Shown: positions 1 through 6,374 of the stretch, one piece after another
How positions within the stretch are numbered: the stretch's first letter is position 1
Layout: each line of letters begins with the position of its first letter
Assembly: GCA_014799675.1 (NCBI GenBank)
Contig: JAAVHM010000094.1
Location: forward strand, 1-14,972
DNA: 14,972 bases
Direction of reading: 5' to 3'
Origin: Ruminococcus sp.
Lineage (GTDB): Bacteria; Bacillota; Clostridia; Oscillospirales; Ruminococcaceae
Translations under genes and position numbers: made by a program
The notes under the pieces: model-generated
What the model was told of the DNA's origin: nothing
Databases searched by the model: none
What the model saw: the letters and a program-made list of their open reading frames with translations, nothing else

Positions 1-8
1 CAAAATTC

Positions 9-88
9 GTAGGGGACGGGTTTCCCGTCCCGCGTTCACGATACAAGCCGTGCGGTTTGTATCGCGGGCGGGGAGACCCCGCCCCTAC
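9..88. repeat. Hairpin-rich intergenic repeat, copy 1 (GTAGGGG/CCCCTAC ends)
   Basis: An 80-bp element begins with GTAGGGG and ends with CCCCTAC as terminal inverted repeats. Inside are three consecutive hairpins: ACGGG/CCCGT at about 16-28, a 12-bp stem with one G-T pair whose arms are CGATACAAGCCG and CGGTTTGTATCG, and GGCGGGG/CCCCGCC near the right end. It shares its ends with elements at 8527-8605 and 10335-10403, but its central stem is different. No coding sequence overlaps it. It is probably a MITE-like or REP-like non-coding repeat; the family name is unknown to me. Confidence 0.7.
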
Positions 89-200
89 AGTAGGGTTATT
101 TTTATGGATTGCTATAAAATAATTATAACACATATAATGCGACAACAGTATGTCCTATTAGATTTAAATTTTTAGAAAAATTTTTATACGGGGTTTTAGA

Positions 201-221
201 GGCAAGAAGCAAGAGGCAAGA
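201..221. repeat. Short 7-bp tandem array (GGCAAGA type)
   Basis: Three heptamers lie in tandem (GGCAAGA, AGCAAGA, GGCAAGA), followed by a degenerate ACTGGCA. The sequence differs from the AACTGTC-type arrays at 10291 and 12026, but the 7-bp period is the same and it also sits just upstream of a gene. It lies before the predicted promoter of the ABC transporter gene. The rest of the gap (89-200) is AT-rich with nothing recognisable. Confidence 0.55.
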
Positions 222-266
222 ACTGGCAATTTTACCTTAGTTTTCGCATTGTTAATAAAATGGAAA

Positions 267-294
267 TTGTCACGTTACATTTTTGAAGTATACT
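267..294 (+). promoter_or_regulatory. Probable sigma-A promoter of the ABC transporter gene
   Basis: TTGTCA at 267-272 and TATACT at 289-294 are separated by 16 bp; each hexamer matches consensus at five of six positions. Transcription would start near 301, upstream of the GAAAGG ribosome site at 324-329. This excludes the in-frame TTG at 249 as the start and supports ATG 339. Confidence 0.65.
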
Positions 295-338
295 TTAATA
301 GTATTAATAGGAAATTTTTTCATGAAAGGCTGTGCAAA

Positions 339-3005
339 ATGCTTGAGCTTAACCAGATAGTCAAAAACTACAAAGTCGGCGATACCGAAATACACGCCCT
401 TAAAGGCGTAAGCGTGAAATTCCGTGAAAATGAATTCGTGTCCGTACTGGGTCAGTCGGGCTGCGGCAAGACCACCCTGCTGAATATTATCGGCGGTCTC
501 GACCAGTACACCAGCGGCGACCTTATCATAAACGGCAAGTCCACAAAGCAGTACAAGGACAAGGACTGGGACACCTACCGAAACCATTCCATAGGCTTTG
601 TTTTTCAAAGCTATAACCTTATCCCGCACCAGACTGTGCTTTCCAACGTTGAGCTTGCACTCACCCTTTCGGGCGTTTCAAAGGCGGAGCGCAGGAAGCG
701 GGCGCAGGAGGCTCTTGAAAAAGTGGGCTTGGGCGACCAGCTTAACAAAAAGCCAAATCAGATGTCGGGAGGACAAATGCAGCGCGTCGCTATCGCCCGC
801 GCTCTTGTGAACGAGCCTGATATTCTCCTTGCGGACGAACCTACAGGCGCGCTGGACTCGGAAACAAGCTTGCAGATAATGGAGCTGCTTAAAGAAATTG
901 CCAAAGACAAGCTTATTATAATGGTTACTCACAACCCCGAGCTTGCGGAGAAATATTCCACAAGAATAATCCGGCTTCTGGACGGCGAGGTAAAGGACGA
1001 TACAGCGCCCTTTGACGGCGTTGCCGAGGAAAAGGAACAGCCGAAAGAAAAAACCGCCGTTGTAAAGAAAAAGGCTTCCATGTCGTTTTTCACGGCATTG
1101 GCTCTTTCCATGAACAACCTTATGACGAAAAAGGGACGTACCTTTATGACCGCCTTTGCGGGAAGTATCGGCATTATCGGAATTGCCCTTATACTTTCCC
1201 TTTCAAGCGGCGCGCAGGATTATATAGATCAGGTGCAGGAGGAAACCCTGTCCAGCTACCCGCTGACTATCGAGGGGACTTCCATAGATATGACCACCAT
1301 GATGACAACCATGATGTCCATGGCGCAGGGAAACGGAGAGGATTTCGACGAGGGAAAGATTTACCCGCAGAATGTTATGACTACCATGATGGAAGCAATG
1401 TTCGCCGAAATTGCTTCAAACGATCTGGAGAGCTTCAAGGTGTTCCTTGAAAGCGGTGAAAGCGACATACAAGACCTTGTGAGCGATATAAAATACAGCT
1501 ACAGCACTCCGCTGACCGTTTACAAGGCGGACACCTCCGACGGGATATACAGGGTAAATCCTATATCCATATATGACAATATGGGCTTGACGCAGATGTC
1601 ACAGATGCAGCAGATGTCGGAAAATTCCCCCATGAGCAGCACCTTCAGTATGTGGAGGGAGCTTATTTCCAAGCAGGAGATCTTAGATTCACAGTACGAA
1701 GTCCTTGCGGGACATATGCCCGAAAATTATAACGAAGTCGTAATGCTTGTAAACAAATACAATCAGGTCACGGACTACACCCTTTACTCGCTGGGTATCC
1801 TTGACGACAGCGAGCTTACGGACGCAATACAGAGGACTATCGACGGCGAGACCGTTGAGGACATAAACTCTGTTGAGTCCATAAGCTTTGACGAGCTTCT
1901 GGGACTGAAATTCAAGCTGTTTATAAATCCCGATTACTATGCCGAAGAGGACGGCGTTTGGGTGGATAAAAGCGGCGACACCATTTACATGACCGACAAG
2001 ATAAATAATTCGGAGGAAATCGAAATCGTTGGTATCGTCCGTCCCTCGGACAATACCGCCGCTTCAAATGAGATAGGTTCTATCGGATACAAGTCCGAGC
2101 TTATGACCCACCTTATCGAAAAGGTGAACGACAGCGAGATAGTCAAGAAGCAAAAGGAAAATCCCGACGTTGACGTTTTCACGGGAATTGAGTTCCCCGA
2201 AGAGGAGGAGGAAGAAGAGCCCCCAATGACAATGGAGGATATTCAGGCGTACATAATGACCCTTGACCCCGAGACACAGCAAATGGTAATGGGTCAGCTT
2301 GCACAGGCGCAGGAAATGGGCATGACCGACGAGCAGATAGCGGCGGCTTTTGCGGAACAGCTTGCAGACCCGTCCACCGACGCGACCTATGAGGGCAACC
2401 TCGGCATTCTGGGAGTTTCCGACCTTGCCAAGCCAAGCTCCATAAATATTTACCCCAAGGACTTTGAGTCCAAGGAGCTTATAACCAACATCATCGACGA
2501 CTACAACAAGCGCATGGACGACTCGGGAAAAGACGAGCTTTGCATACAGTACTCCGACATCATGGGCATAATGATGAGCAGCGTTACCACGATCATTGAC
2601 GCGATAAGCTATATCCTTATTGCATTTGTTGCGATCTCCCTTGTGGTATCGTCTATAATGATAGGAATTATCACCTATATTTCCGTTCTGGAAAGAACAA
2701 AGGAAATAGGCATACTCCGTTCCATAGGAGCTTCCAAGAGGGATATTTCCCGCGTGTTCAACGCGGAGACCCTTATTGTAGGCTTCACGGCGGGAGCGAT
2801 AGGAATAATTACCACGCTGCTTCTGAACATACCTATAAATATGATAATCACACATCTTACGGACGTTCACGACCTTTGTCACCTGCCTCCCGTTGGCGGA
2901 GCGATCTTAGTGGTGATAAGCATGATACTTACCCTTATTGCGGGACTTATCCCGTCCCGTGTTGCGGCTAAGAAAGACCCTGTTACCGCGCTGCGGACAG
3001 AATAA
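339..3005 (+). CDS. Fused ABC transporter: ATP-binding domain plus FtsX/MacB-type permease (888 aa)
   Basis: This is a membrane ABC protein of the MacB/LolD-FtsX class, in which one chain carries both ATPase and permease. Such proteins typically export or extract peptides, antibiotics or lipoproteins; the substrate here is unknown. The ATPase spans residues 1-220, with Walker A GQSGCGKT at 38-45, Q-loop Gln90, signature MSGGQ at 142-146, Walker B ILLADE at 162-167 and His198. A charged linker (220-247) leads to a first membrane helix near 272-291. A large extracytoplasmic domain (292-745) follows, then three C-terminal helices (about 755-783, 810-840, 853-873) with the FtsX-type ERTKEIGILRSIGASKRDI loop. 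The ATG at 339 is chosen because GAAAGG lies 9 nt upstream and the promoter lies after the alternative TTG at 249. An acidic, Gln- and Met-rich insert at about 620-687 and a Met-rich stretch at 318-328 are unusual. It is monocistronic, with a terminator at 3028. Confidence 0.93.
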   Translation: MLELNQIVKNYKVGDTEIHALKGVSVKFRENEFVSVLGQSGCGKTTLLNIIGGLDQYTSGDLIINGKSTKQYKDKDWDTYRNHSIGFVFQSYNLIPHQTVLSNVELALTLSGVSKAERRKRAQEALEKVGLGDQLNKKPNQMSGGQMQRVAIARALVNEPDILLADEPTGALDSETSLQIMELLKEIAKDKLIIMVTHNPELAEKYSTRIIRLLDGEVKDDTAPFDGVAEEKEQPKEKTAVVKKKASMSFFTALALSMNNLMTKKGRTFMTAFAGSIGIIGIALILSLSSGAQDYIDQVQEETLSSYPLTIEGTSIDMTTMMTTMMSMAQGNGEDFDEGKIYPQNVMTTMMEAMFAEIASNDLESFKVFLESGESDIQDLVSDIKYSYSTPLTVYKADTSDGIYRVNPISIYDNMGLTQMSQMQQMSENSPMSSTFSMWRELISKQEILDSQYEVLAGHMPENYNEVVMLVNKYNQVTDYTLYSLGILDDSELTDAIQRTIDGETVEDINSVESISFDELLGLKFKLFINPDYYAEEDGVWVDKSGDTIYMTDKINNSEEIEIVGIVRPSDNTAASNEIGSIGYKSELMTHLIEKVNDSEIVKKQKENPDVDVFTGIEFPEEEEEEEPPMTMEDIQAYIMTLDPETQQMVMGQLAQAQEMGMTDEQIAAAFAEQLADPSTDATYEGNLGILGVSDLAKPSSINIYPKDFESKELITNIIDDYNKRMDDSGKDELCIQYSDIMGIMMSSVTTIIDAISYILIAFVAISLVVSSIMIGIITYISVLERTKEIGILRSIGASKRDISRVFNAETLIVGFTAGAIGIITTLLLNIPINMIITHLTDVHDLCHLPPVGGAILVVISMILTLIAGLIPSRVAAKKDPVTALRTE

Positions 3006-3027
3006 ACGTTACGCCAAAAACAACAAC

Positions 3028-3062
3028 GGCTGTCGTATTTTTGTACGGCAGCCATTTTTTTA
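3028..3062. terminator. Intrinsic terminator after the ABC transporter, probably bidirectional
   Basis: A 10-bp stem (3028-3037 with 3044-3053, one T-G pair) and a 6-nt loop are followed by a long T-rich tract on the plus strand. On the minus strand the stem is followed by a TTGTTGTTTTT-like run. The ABC gene and the WYL regulator gene converge here, so it can serve both. Confidence 0.85.
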
Positions 3063-3084
3063 TTTTATTTTTTTGCAAATTCCG

Positions 3085-3984
3085 TCAGTACCTTTCAAGA
3101 ATTCTTTTAAGAAGCTCCCGAAATTCACGGCGGTACTCATCGGGAGAAAGAATTTCCGCCATGTCGCCGAAGCTTAAAATATACTGATAAAACGAGGGAA
3201 CGTCCGACCATGTGAACGTAAGCCGCGCCGAGCCGTCCTCGTTAAATTCGGGAAGCTCCGTTCCGAACTCGTCAATGACACGCCATTTCACTGACTTGTC
3301 AAATCTGACCTGCGCTTCTATCCCGCCATTAGTGTGCCGAAGCTTGTCGCAGGAATATTCGGGACATTCACGCCGCTTGAATTTTTCCCCCGCAAGCTTT
3401 AATTCCGAAAGCCTTGTCAGCTTGAACATTCTGTAGTCCCCGCGGCTTTCGCACCAGCCCCAAACGTACCAGTTAGACCATTGAAAGATCAGGCTGTACG
3501 GCTCTATTGTACGTCTGCTGTCCCCGCTTGGAGAATAGTACGTAAAGGAAATTTTTTCGCAGTCATTTATAGCCGCCCGCATAAGTTCTATCTTGTCTGC
3601 AACAGCAGCTTTGTCCCATGCGGAAAGGTCGATAATAATATCGCTCCCACAATTTCCGCAAGCCGAATCGGGAGAAAGCTTGTCCATAAGCTGACGGTAT
3701 CTTCCCGTTTCGCTTACGCTGTCAAGACCCTTTAAGCCCGCAATTATCCCCTGCATTTCAAGAGAAGTCAGCAAGGTCTTGTCAAGCTTAAAGCCCTCCA
3801 TAATGGAGATACCCCCGCGGAAGCCGCGCTCGGCAGCAATGGGAATGCCCGCCGCGCTTATATCCTCAATGTCACGGGCAATAGTCCGCGTTGAGACCTC
3901 AAACCTTTCGGCAAGCTCCCCCGTCTTGACCTTTTCCTTTTGGAGCAGTATTGAAAGAATTCCTATCTGACGGTCAATTTTCAT
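3085..3984 (-). CDS. WYL-domain transcriptional regulator, YafY/DeoR-like (299 aa)
   Basis: This is a DNA-binding regulator with an N-terminal helix-turn-helix (residues 1-55, recognition region around STRTIARDIEDISAAGIPI) and a central WYL ligand-sensing domain from about 138 to 200. The eponymous motif reads WYV at 172-174, within NWYVWGW. A C-terminal WCX-like extension follows. The length of about 300 aa is usual for the YafY group. Start ATG 3984 has GGGAG 6 nt upstream. It overlaps the end of the upstream esterase gene by 11 bp, so the two are very likely co-transcribed and translationally coupled. It could control its own operon, but no operator could be identified. WYL proteins respond to nucleic acids or small molecules; the ligand here is unknown. 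Confidence 0.88.
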   Translation of the reverse strand: MKIDRQIGILSILLQKEKVKTGELAERFEVSTRTIARDIEDISAAGIPIAAERGFRGGISIMEGFKLDKTLLTSLEMQGIIAGLKGLDSVSETGRYRQLMDKLSPDSACGNCGSDIIIDLSAWDKAAVADKIELMRAAINDCEKISFTYYSPSGDSRRTIEPYSLIFQWSNWYVWGWCESRGDYRMFKLTRLSELKLAGEKFKRRECPEYSCDKLRHTNGGIEAQVRFDKSVKWRVIDEFGTELPEFNEDGSARLTFTWSDVPSFYQYILSFGDMAEILSPDEYRREFRELLKRILERY

Positions 3985-5038
3985 ATATAACTCCCGTCCT
4001 TTTTATTTCGGCAATAATTTTCTCCGCAGCCTTTTTGTGAGTAACAGAATTCGGGTGCTTTTCCGCGCCTGTGCCGTCCGCTTCAAGCTGTTCGTCAAGC
4101 CCAAGAGCGCGGACTTTTTTATCGTTCATTTCAGCGACCGCTTCCTCAATTGCAGGGTATAATTCTCCCCCCATCATGCCAAGTATGCAGAAAATTTCGG
4201 AGGTTGGATTTTTCTCCCTTATGTGCAGGATAAATTTTTTGTAAGCTTCCTTAAAAGCCTGTACTCTTTCGGGAATTTTTTTAGTAAAGCTCATATCGTT
4301 AGTGCCGAGATTTACAAAAATAACGTCGGGGACAAAGCTTCCAAAATCCCAAAGGATATGCTCCGGAATATTTAAAGTCCCCTCGATACCGATGTCGGTG
4401 TAATCGTAAAGCATTGGCATTATCCAGCCGTCGTTGGGCTTTTCCGCCCCCTCCTTGCAGTCGCTGGAATACACTCCGATAGTGCTCCATGAAATAAGAT
4501 TAAAGTCCGCGTTAAAGGCTTTTGCCGCCTCCGCGCCGTATGTAATATAGGAATTTTCCGTCTCCGTCCGAAAGCCCTCTTCCGCACATTTTGCCTCGAT
4601 ACCGAAGCCGCAGGTAATGCTGTCCCCGATAAATTCAAACCGTCTTGACAGCGGCTCTGTCGGAGAAATTTCCCCGTCCGCGGAAAGGCTGACAATACCC
4701 ATTTTGCTGAACGCCGCTTCGGAAAGCTTTAGGATTTTTATCTTGACGGTACTTGTAGAATCGCTTTCGTAAATAGTATAGCTGTTCGTCCCCGACTCTA
4801 TTGCAAATCTATTTCGCGGAACTTCCTCGTCGTCCACAAACACCGCCGCATAGCACTTAAAAATATCTTTCCAAGGTTCGTCCCGAACCCAGTCCGTCCA
4901 TATCTCGGCGGTAAGCTTGCTGCCCGTGAAAAGGAATTCCACACCCGAACAGCTCCAGCTCAGATATCGGATATTGTCCCGAAAAAGACTTCTGCCGAGA
5001 ACGCGCACATGGCTTTCGTCCGCAAAAAAATTATTCAT
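3974..5038 (-). CDS. SGNH-hydrolase / carbohydrate esterase family 2-like protein (354 aa)
   Basis: This is a GDSL-type SGNH hydrolase with the two-part plan of CE2 acetyl esterases: an N-terminal beta-rich domain (about 1-125) and a C-terminal SGNH catalytic domain (about 133-350). Motifs seen are FIGDSITCGFG with probable nucleophile Ser140, Gly188 in the second block, GTND at 245-248, and HPNSVTHKKAA with probable catalytic His334. The usual Asp a few residues before the His is not obvious; a CE2 member with a Ser-His dyad is known. CE2 enzymes remove acetyl groups from plant polysaccharides or oligosaccharides. No signal peptide is visible, so the protein appears cytoplasmic, which suggests imported oligosaccharides or another small ester as substrate. 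ATG 5038 has AAAGGAG 7 nt upstream and is preferred to an upstream in-frame start at 5074, which would overlap the thioesterase gene. Confidence 0.85.
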   Translation of the reverse strand: MNNFFADESHVRVLGRSLFRDNIRYLSWSCSGVEFLFTGSKLTAEIWTDWVRDEPWKDIFKCYAAVFVDDEEVPRNRFAIESGTNSYTIYESDSTSTVKIKILKLSEAAFSKMGIVSLSADGEISPTEPLSRRFEFIGDSITCGFGIEAKCAEEGFRTETENSYITYGAEAAKAFNADFNLISWSTIGVYSSDCKEGAEKPNDGWIMPMLYDYTDIGIEGTLNIPEHILWDFGSFVPDVIFVNLGTNDMSFTKKIPERVQAFKEAYKKFILHIREKNPTSEIFCILGMMGGELYPAIEEAVAEMNDKKVRALGLDEQLEADGTGAEKHPNSVTHKKAAEKIIAEIKRTGVIYEN

Positions 5039-5051
5039 GAAAAAACTCCTT

Positions 5052-5483
5052 TCATTTATCCAGATCGACGTCAATAAAATCGTAAAAAAGCTTGTATATA
5101 TCGGGGTAGTCCTTTTTTGTGCGGACAGGCTTCAGATTAAGATCGGTGAAGCAGTGCCTTGTCTCCCCCGTCGCAAGAAGCGTGCCGTCCGCCTTGTTGA
5201 GAACACGGTATGTCACCGTCATTTTAAAGCCGTTGAACTCGGAAATTTTCGGCACGATAATAACATTGTCCCCGAACCGCGCGGAAATTTTATAATCGCA
5301 GGAAGCCCCCAGCACAACTATCATTACCCCCATGTCCTCCATTTTTTTGTAGGAGTAGCCAACCTGCTCCAAAAAGTCCACCCTTGCGTCCTCAAACCAG
5401 CGAATGTAATTCGAGTGGTGGACTATGCCCATCTGGTCTGTCTCGTAGTAGCTTACCCTGTGTTCGTAAAGCTTTATATCCAT
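5052..5483 (-). CDS. Acyl-CoA thioesterase, 4HBT/YbgC family (143 aa)
   Basis: This is a hot-dog-fold thioesterase that hydrolyses acyl-CoA or a related thioester. The diagnostic segment YYETDQMGIVHHSNYIRWFE carries the probable catalytic Asp16, and the length fits the family (about 130-150 aa). I chose ATG 5483, which gives MDIKLYEHRV and has GGGAG about 10 nt upstream. The ATG at 5504 lies only about 9 nt after the predicted transcription start and would leave no room for a ribosome site. The gene is first in the operon; the esterase start follows its stop after 13 nt. YbgC proteins in Proteobacteria are linked to Tol-Pal, but that system is not seen here, so the physiological substrate is open. 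Confidence 0.88.
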   Translation of the reverse strand: MDIKLYEHRVSYYETDQMGIVHHSNYIRWFEDARVDFLEQVGYSYKKMEDMGVMIVVLGASCDYKISARFGDNVIIVPKISEFNGFKMTVTYRVLNKADGTLLATGETRHCFTDLNLKPVRTKKDYPDIYKLFYDFIDVDLDK

Positions 5484-5519
5484 TTTTAAACAGCTCCCTT
5501 GCATTCTTTCTATAATGCA

Positions 5520-5548
5520 ATTATACCCTATTTTTTCGGCATTTTCAA
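5520..5548 (-). promoter_or_regulatory. Sigma-A promoter of the thioesterase-esterase-regulator operon
   Basis: Read on the minus strand, TTGAAA (5543-5548) and a perfect TATAAT (5520-5525) are separated by 17 bp. The predicted start is near 5513, giving a leader of about 30 nt before ATG 5483. It is divergent from the promoter at 5589-5617. Confidence 0.75.
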
Positions 5549-5588
5549 CCCATAGGACAAATTTTATGCAAAATATAAAAAGTGTCTA

Positions 5589-5617
5589 TTGACAATTTTT
5601 TGACAAAGCTTTATAAT
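5589..5617 (+). promoter_or_regulatory. Fully consensus sigma-A promoter of the CmpB-family gene
   Basis: TTGACA (5589-5594), a 17-bp spacer and TATAAT (5612-5617) match the sigma-A consensus at all twelve positions. A second TTGACA at 5600-5605 lies only 6 bp from the -10 box and cannot serve it. The leader to the ATG at 5666 is about 42 nt and contains a strong AAAGGAG at 5650-5656. Confidence 0.85.
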
Positions 5618-5665
5618 TCTCAATAATAAGAACCTGTCCGCAGAAAACGAAAGGAGAGTGAACTT

Positions 5666-6316
5666 ATGAAAATTACCGAAATTGATTACAGTATAAGCTC
5701 AATGTTTATTATGACGGCGATAATTTCATTTCTGGGTTTTGCCCTTGAAAATATCTGGCTTGCGGCGCGAAAGGGCTATATGGATAACCGCAATATGTTT
5801 GCCCCTTTCCTGCTCGGCTACGGTATCGCTGTAATGGGCTTCTATCTTCTTTTGGGAACTCCCCAGAATCCCAGAACGTACGTCAATAAGCTTAACGATA
5901 AAATTGAAAACAATGTCGGAATGCGAATTGCAGCATATTTTATCATAACCTTTGTGTGCGTTTCACTTGGAGAAATTATTCTCGGCAAAATAATTGAGAA
6001 GACCTGCCATATAATTTTGTGGGACTATACCTCGATACCCCTGCATATAACAAGATACACCTCCATACCCACAAGCATAGGCTTCACGGTGATAATAACC
6101 GTGTTTATGGACTGCTTCTTTGAGCGTATCATGGACGTTCTTGCGGGAATTGACCCAACGGTCTCCAGTATTCTCGGAGCAACGCTTATGACGGTAATGA
6201 CAGCGGATCTCCTTTTTAACGCCGCAAGGACAAGGCGTACTCACAGTATGATGACCTCATGGCGGCTGGATATTCCCGAGTGGAGCTTTCAGCATTACAA
6301 ATACGGCAGAAGATAA
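5666..6316 (+). CDS. Putative ABC-transporter type IV / CmpB-family integral membrane protein (216 aa)
   Basis: This is a multi-pass membrane protein resembling the ABC_trans_CmpB family (PF06541), whose function is not firmly known despite the name. The family pattern is visible near the N-terminus: a helix ending in FLGFALENIW (about 13-34), then a basic segment with NRNMFAPFLLGYG. Later come hydrophobic segments at about 48-64, 87-110 and 136-158, and a WDYTSIPLHITRYTSIPTSIGF segment (119-140) typical of the family's central loop. A weaker hydrophobic stretch lies at 167-185, followed by a basic tail. The start has AAAGGAG 9 nt upstream. It is a single-gene unit transcribed from a consensus promoter and ending at the convergent terminator at 6330. 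No ATPase partner is adjacent. Confidence 0.78.
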   Translation: MKITEIDYSISSMFIMTAIISFLGFALENIWLAARKGYMDNRNMFAPFLLGYGIAVMGFYLLLGTPQNPRTYVNKLNDKIENNVGMRIAAYFIITFVCVSLGEIILGKIIEKTCHIILWDYTSIPLHITRYTSIPTSIGFTVIITVFMDCFFERIMDVLAGIDPTVSSILGATLMTVMTADLLFNAARTRRTHSMMTSWRLDIPEWSFQHYKYGRR

Positions 6317-6329
6317 AATATGATATTGA

Positions 6330-6363
6330 AAAGGCTTTCCCTTGATTTTTGGGGAAAGCCTTT
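6330..6363. terminator. Convergent hairpin terminator between the CmpB-family gene and PBP2
   Basis: A perfect 12-bp stem (6330-6341 with 6352-6363) has a 10-nt loop. The AAAGG/CCTTT ends give short T runs on both strands. The two flanking genes converge on it, 13 and 11 nt from their stops, so it very likely ends both transcripts. Confidence 0.85.
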
Positions 6364-6374
6364 AATAGTTACGC

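Noticed and set aside
9..88. A tRNA or tRNA-like gene, because of the three-arm fold.
   Set aside because: There is no T-loop GTTCRA sequence, no recognisable anticodon arm spacing and no CCA end; the ends match other intergenic repeats instead.
2064..2882. Open frame of 272 codons on the minus strand inside the ABC transporter gene.
   Set aside because: It lies antisense to the well-conserved permease region, lacks a recognisable domain and has unusual composition (many His, Tyr, Arg, Asn); it is a shadow of the real gene.
339..3005. A lipoprotein-release (LolCDE) or MacB macrolide exporter assignment for the fused ABC protein.
   Set aside because: Domains fit the broad class only; there is no MacA-like partner or substrate evidence nearby, so no specific gene symbol was given.
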